A stretch of 8,083 nucleotides of DNA from UBA10133 sp964528565 (GTDB lineage Bacteria; Patescibacteriota; Microgenomatia; UBA1400; MFAQ01), in the NCBI GenBank assembly GCA_964528565.1, contig CAZGSP010000010.1, positions 1-8,083 on the forward strand, in the 5' to 3' direction. Positions within the stretch are counted from its first letter, which is position 1, and the number at the start of each line of letters is the position of its first letter. A model generated the notes under the pieces. That model was not told the DNA's origin, made no database searches, and saw nothing but the letters and a program-made list of their open reading frames with translations. The translations under genes were made by a program, and so were the position numbers. Below, in pieces: positions 6,185-8,083 of this stretch.

Positions 6185-7387
6185 ATGAAAACCTTTCAAT
6201 ACAAAGTGACCGATAGAGAAGGAAACCCTTCCAGTGGGGTAATGGATGCGGTTGATGAAAAGCAGGCGGCAAATATCTTACGAAGCAAGGGACTTCTCAT
6301 CACCTCTTTGTTCGAAGCGGATCAGCTAAATATCGAGGCGTTAATGGGAAGATTTTCCAAGCCAAAACCGGATGAAATAACCAATTTTACCCGTCAGATG
6401 GCCACCATGATCGGGTCCGGTTTGCCCCTGGTCGAAGCCCTAAGAATTTTAAAAAATCAGTCCGGTCCGGGTTTGAAGCCGATCATTGATAAAATTTTGA
6501 CCGAAGTTGAAGGAGGGTCGACTTTGGCGGACGCGGTAGAAAGTTCCGGAGGCGGATTCTCCACCGTTTATGTTGCCATGGTGCGGGCGGGAGAGTCGGC
6601 CGGCGTACTGGATCAGGTGATGGGGAAATTGGCCGATGCCTTGGATAAACAGCGAGAGTTCCGGAGTAAAACAAAGGGAGCGATGGTTTATCCGGTGATC
6701 ATTTTTGTCGCCATGATCGTCATTGCCGGGATCATGATGGTCTTTGTAGTGCCGAAATTGACCGCGATGTACAAGGATTTTGGTGCCGAGCTTCCGGGGC
6801 CGACAAAGATTTTGATGGGAGTTAGTAATTTTGCGGTGAACTACTGGTTTGTGGTCTTGGGGTTATTGATCGGCGCGTTTTTCCTTTACTCCAGCTGGTC
6901 GAAGACCGAGGTGGGGGCGCTTATTATGGAACAGTTGACTTTTAAAATTCCGATCTGGGGAAAACTAAAAAAGGATATTATCTTAACCGAGTTTGCCCGT
7001 ACTATCAGTGTCTTATTGGGTGCCGGAATACCGATCTTGGATGCTTTGAATATTGTGTCAAATACTCTGGGAAGCCGGATCTATTCGGCCGGGATCAAAC
7101 AAGCCGCCGTCTTTGTAGAAAAGGGTGTCGGTTTGGCCGAGTCGATTACCAGACTGGATATGTTCCCGCCTATTTTGTCTCAGATGATCTCTGTCGGAGA
7201 AGAAACGGGTAAGCTTGATTCGGTGCTTGCCAAGCTCGCAGTTTATTACGAATCGGAAAGTGAGATAAAGGTGAAAGCCCTAACTACCGCGATCGAGCCG
7301 CTTATTATGATTATTATGGGAGTGGGCGTGGGATTTCTGGTTATCGCCGTCATCATGCCTATCTATAACTTGACAAGTCAGTTTTAA
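6185..7387 (+). CDS. pilC: Type IV pilus inner-membrane platform protein PilC (GspF family)
   Basis: Polytopic membrane protein that links the cytoplasmic ATPases PilB and PilT to the growing pilin filament. The 400 residues carry an N-terminal segment of the usual form (FQYKVTDREGNPSSGVMDA, 4-22) and two T2SF repeats. Repeat 1 (about 66-189) opens with FTRQMATMIGSGLPLVEAL; repeat 2 (about 268-391) opens with TEFARTISVLLGAGIPILDAL. Both contain the conserved G-E pair, AGESAGVLD (135-143) and VGEETGKLD (337-345). Predicted membrane helices lie at about 169-190, 218-236 and 372-394, the expected three. Full length, no anomaly. The start is fixed by the Shine-Dalgarno at 6172-6176. It follows pilT by one base and is followed by a 54-bp AT-rich gap before the pilin gene. 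GspF is the homologue in type II secretion; the pilT neighbour argues for a pilus. Confidence 0.95.
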   Translation: MKTFQYKVTDREGNPSSGVMDAVDEKQAANILRSKGLLITSLFEADQLNIEALMGRFSKPKPDEITNFTRQMATMIGSGLPLVEALRILKNQSGPGLKPIIDKILTEVEGGSTLADAVESSGGGFSTVYVAMVRAGESAGVLDQVMGKLADALDKQREFRSKTKGAMVYPVIIFVAMIVIAGIMMVFVVPKLTAMYKDFGAELPGPTKILMGVSNFAVNYWFVVLGLLIGAFFLYSSWSKTEVGALIMEQLTFKIPIWGKLKKDIILTEFARTISVLLGAGIPILDALNIVSNTLGSRIYSAGIKQAAVFVEKGVGLAESITRLDMFPPILSQMISVGEETGKLDSVLAKLAVYYESESEIKVKALTTAIEPLIMIIMGVGVGFLVIAVIMPIYNLTSQF

Positions 7388-7398
7388 TGATTCATAGT
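7370..7398 (+). promoter_or_regulatory. Candidate promoter for the pilin gene
   Basis: A perfect -35 TTGACA (7370-7375, within the last codons of pilC) is followed after 17 bp by CATAGT (7393-7398, 4/6 match to TATAAT). The start would fall near 7405, giving a leader of about 37 nt before the pilin ATG. A separate promoter would let the pilin be made in excess over the motor proteins. The weak -10 and the coding location of the -35 keep this tentative. Confidence 0.4.
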
Positions 7399-7415
7399 TT
7401 ATCCAGGTGTTAAAG

Positions 7416-7428
7416 AACTAAATTAGTT
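7416..7428. repeat. 13-bp dyad AACTAA-A-TTAGTT upstream of the pilin
   Basis: A perfect inverted repeat with 6-bp arms and a one-base centre, 13 bp before the pilin ATG. It is too tight to form an RNA hairpin with full arms, so protein binding to DNA would be the likelier role. It is AT-rich, and chance is possible. Confidence 0.3.
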
Positions 7429-7441
7429 AATAAATAAAAAA

Positions 7442-8035
7442 ATGAATAGAACAAACAAAGGCCGTGCCATCCGGCAGGCAGGTTTCACACTGATGGAGCT
7501 GTTAATCGTCATCGGTGTTTTGGGTATCCTGGCCGCCGGTCTTCTGGCCGCTATCGACCCATTTGAACAGCTGAAGAAAGCCCGTGACACAAACAACCGA
7601 GGCGCCACGATCGAATTACTGTCTTCGCTAACTCGTTATTACGCAAATCATGGTGCATTTCCGTGGAACATGACGGCGCCTCCGGCAGGATGTGCTTTGG
7701 CAACTTTAGGTATAGATGGAATAGGAACGAAAGCTTTGTCGGTTCAGGATGAGCTATTACAGACTTGCTTAACAAGTTCGGTTATTGCCGATGGTGAGCT
7801 GAAAAATACATTTTTAGACGGAATTGGTTCAACTCATATTTATGTCGGATCTGACCCAGACGATTTAACTGACTTGACTGTGTGTTATCAGCCTGAAGGT
7901 AAAGCCGCGAGAAACGATTCAGCGTCAAAGTATGCTGTGGGAGGAACTGCTGGTGCATATACCGTGATTGAAGATACTGCCAATCCGGCAGTATGTCCCG
8001 GATTAGGAGGAACTTGTGCACAGTGCTTTGAATAA
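7442..8035 (+). CDS. Type IV pilin / pseudopilin with class III signal peptide and six cysteines
   Basis: Subunit of the extracellular pilus, made as a prepilin and processed by prepilin peptidase (not in the window). The short basic leader (residues 1-14: MNRTNKGRAIRQAG) ends in G14 and is followed by FTLMELLIVIGVLGIL. This gives Phe at mature position 1 and the key Glu at mature position 5 (E19). The hydrophobic helix runs to about residue 38 and continues as the amphipathic helix IDPFEQLKKARDTNNR. The globular part (about 60-197) is weakly conserved but has RYYANHGAFPW (65-75), a style common in Patescibacteria pilins. Six cysteines (84, 109, 148, 185, 192, 195) lie in the exported part, three of them in the C-terminal tail, so disulfides are likely. 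The ATG at 7442 is supported by the leader length. No Shine-Dalgarno: an A-rich tract precedes it. Whether it is the major pilin or a minor one cannot be told. Confidence 0.9.
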   Translation: MNRTNKGRAIRQAGFTLMELLIVIGVLGILAAGLLAAIDPFEQLKKARDTNNRGATIELLSSLTRYYANHGAFPWNMTAPPAGCALATLGIDGIGTKALSVQDELLQTCLTSSVIADGELKNTFLDGIGSTHIYVGSDPDDLTDLTVCYQPEGKAARNDSASKYAVGGTAGAYTVIEDTANPAVCPGLGGTCAQCFE

Positions 8036-8056
8036 AGGAACGTAGATTAGAAAGGG

Positions 8057-8083
8057 AAAACCCCCCCCCACGGCGGGGGGGGG
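8057..8083 (+). terminator. Probable intrinsic terminator hairpin, T-tract not visible, at window end
   Basis: Four A (8057-8060) are followed by nine C (8061-8069), a 5-base loop ACGGC, and nine G (8075-8083), where the window stops. The arms can form a 9-bp all-GC stem. It lies 25 bp after the pilin stop, where a terminator for the pil operon is expected. The A-run before the stem would pair with a T-run beyond the edge, as in bidirectional terminators. The exact C and G counts may be unreliable because homopolymers, and G runs at read ends, are error-prone. Confidence 0.55.

Noticed and set aside
1..8083. CRISPR array, tRNA/rRNA genes, insertion sequence or phage genes
   Set aside because: I saw no spaced direct repeats, no cloverleaf-like or rRNA sequence, no transposase or integrase, and no terminal inverted repeats.

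Overview
The window looks like a chromosomal fragment of a Candidate Phyla Radiation (Patescibacteria) bacterium. This is an inference from protein character: a 660-residue GyrB without the long insertion of proteobacterial GyrB, a stripped-down clamp-loader-like protein, a compact pilB-pilT-pilC-pilin cluster, and a pilin with the 'AIDPFEQLKKARDT...RYYANHGAFPW' style and cysteine-rich tail typical of that group. The exact lineage cannot be fixed from sequence alone. Most genes lack a Shine-Dalgarno sequence, and only pilC has a clear one.

Layout. Bases 1-593 (minus strand) hold the first 197 codons of a membrane-bound proton/sodium-pumping pyrophosphatase (hppA), cut off by the left edge. 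A complete DNA gyrase B gene (gyrB, minus strand, 627-2609) lies 33 bp upstream of it in the same direction. A 66-bp divergent intergenic region (2610-2675) with two short dyads separates this pair from a rightward run of five genes: a 213-residue protein resembling the AAA+ core of DNA polymerase III delta' (2676-3317), pilB (3350-5110), pilT (5110-6183), pilC (6185-7387) and a type IV pilin (7442-8035). The last 23 bases form a nine-C / nine-G hairpin preceded by four A. This is probably the left part of an intrinsic terminator, at which the sequence stops.

How the genes work together. PilB (assembly ATPase), PilT (retraction ATPase), PilC (inner-membrane platform) and the pilin are the core of a retractile type IV pilus. 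The junctions pilB/pilT (1-bp overlap) and pilT/pilC (1-bp gap) point to one transcript with coupled translation. The pilin sits behind a 54-bp AT-rich gap with its own candidate promoter, which fits the need to make far more pilin than motor. Prepilin peptidase and the PilM/N/O-type proteins are not in the window. The left side carries housekeeping functions (DNA supercoiling, ion-motive force from pyrophosphate).

I did not find a clearly undescribed system. The points most worth a second look are the P-loop-less clamp-loader-like protein, the six-cysteine pilin, the unusual translation-start contexts (possible leaderless starts, and a misplaced Shine-Dalgarno before pilB), and the homopolymeric hairpin at the right end.
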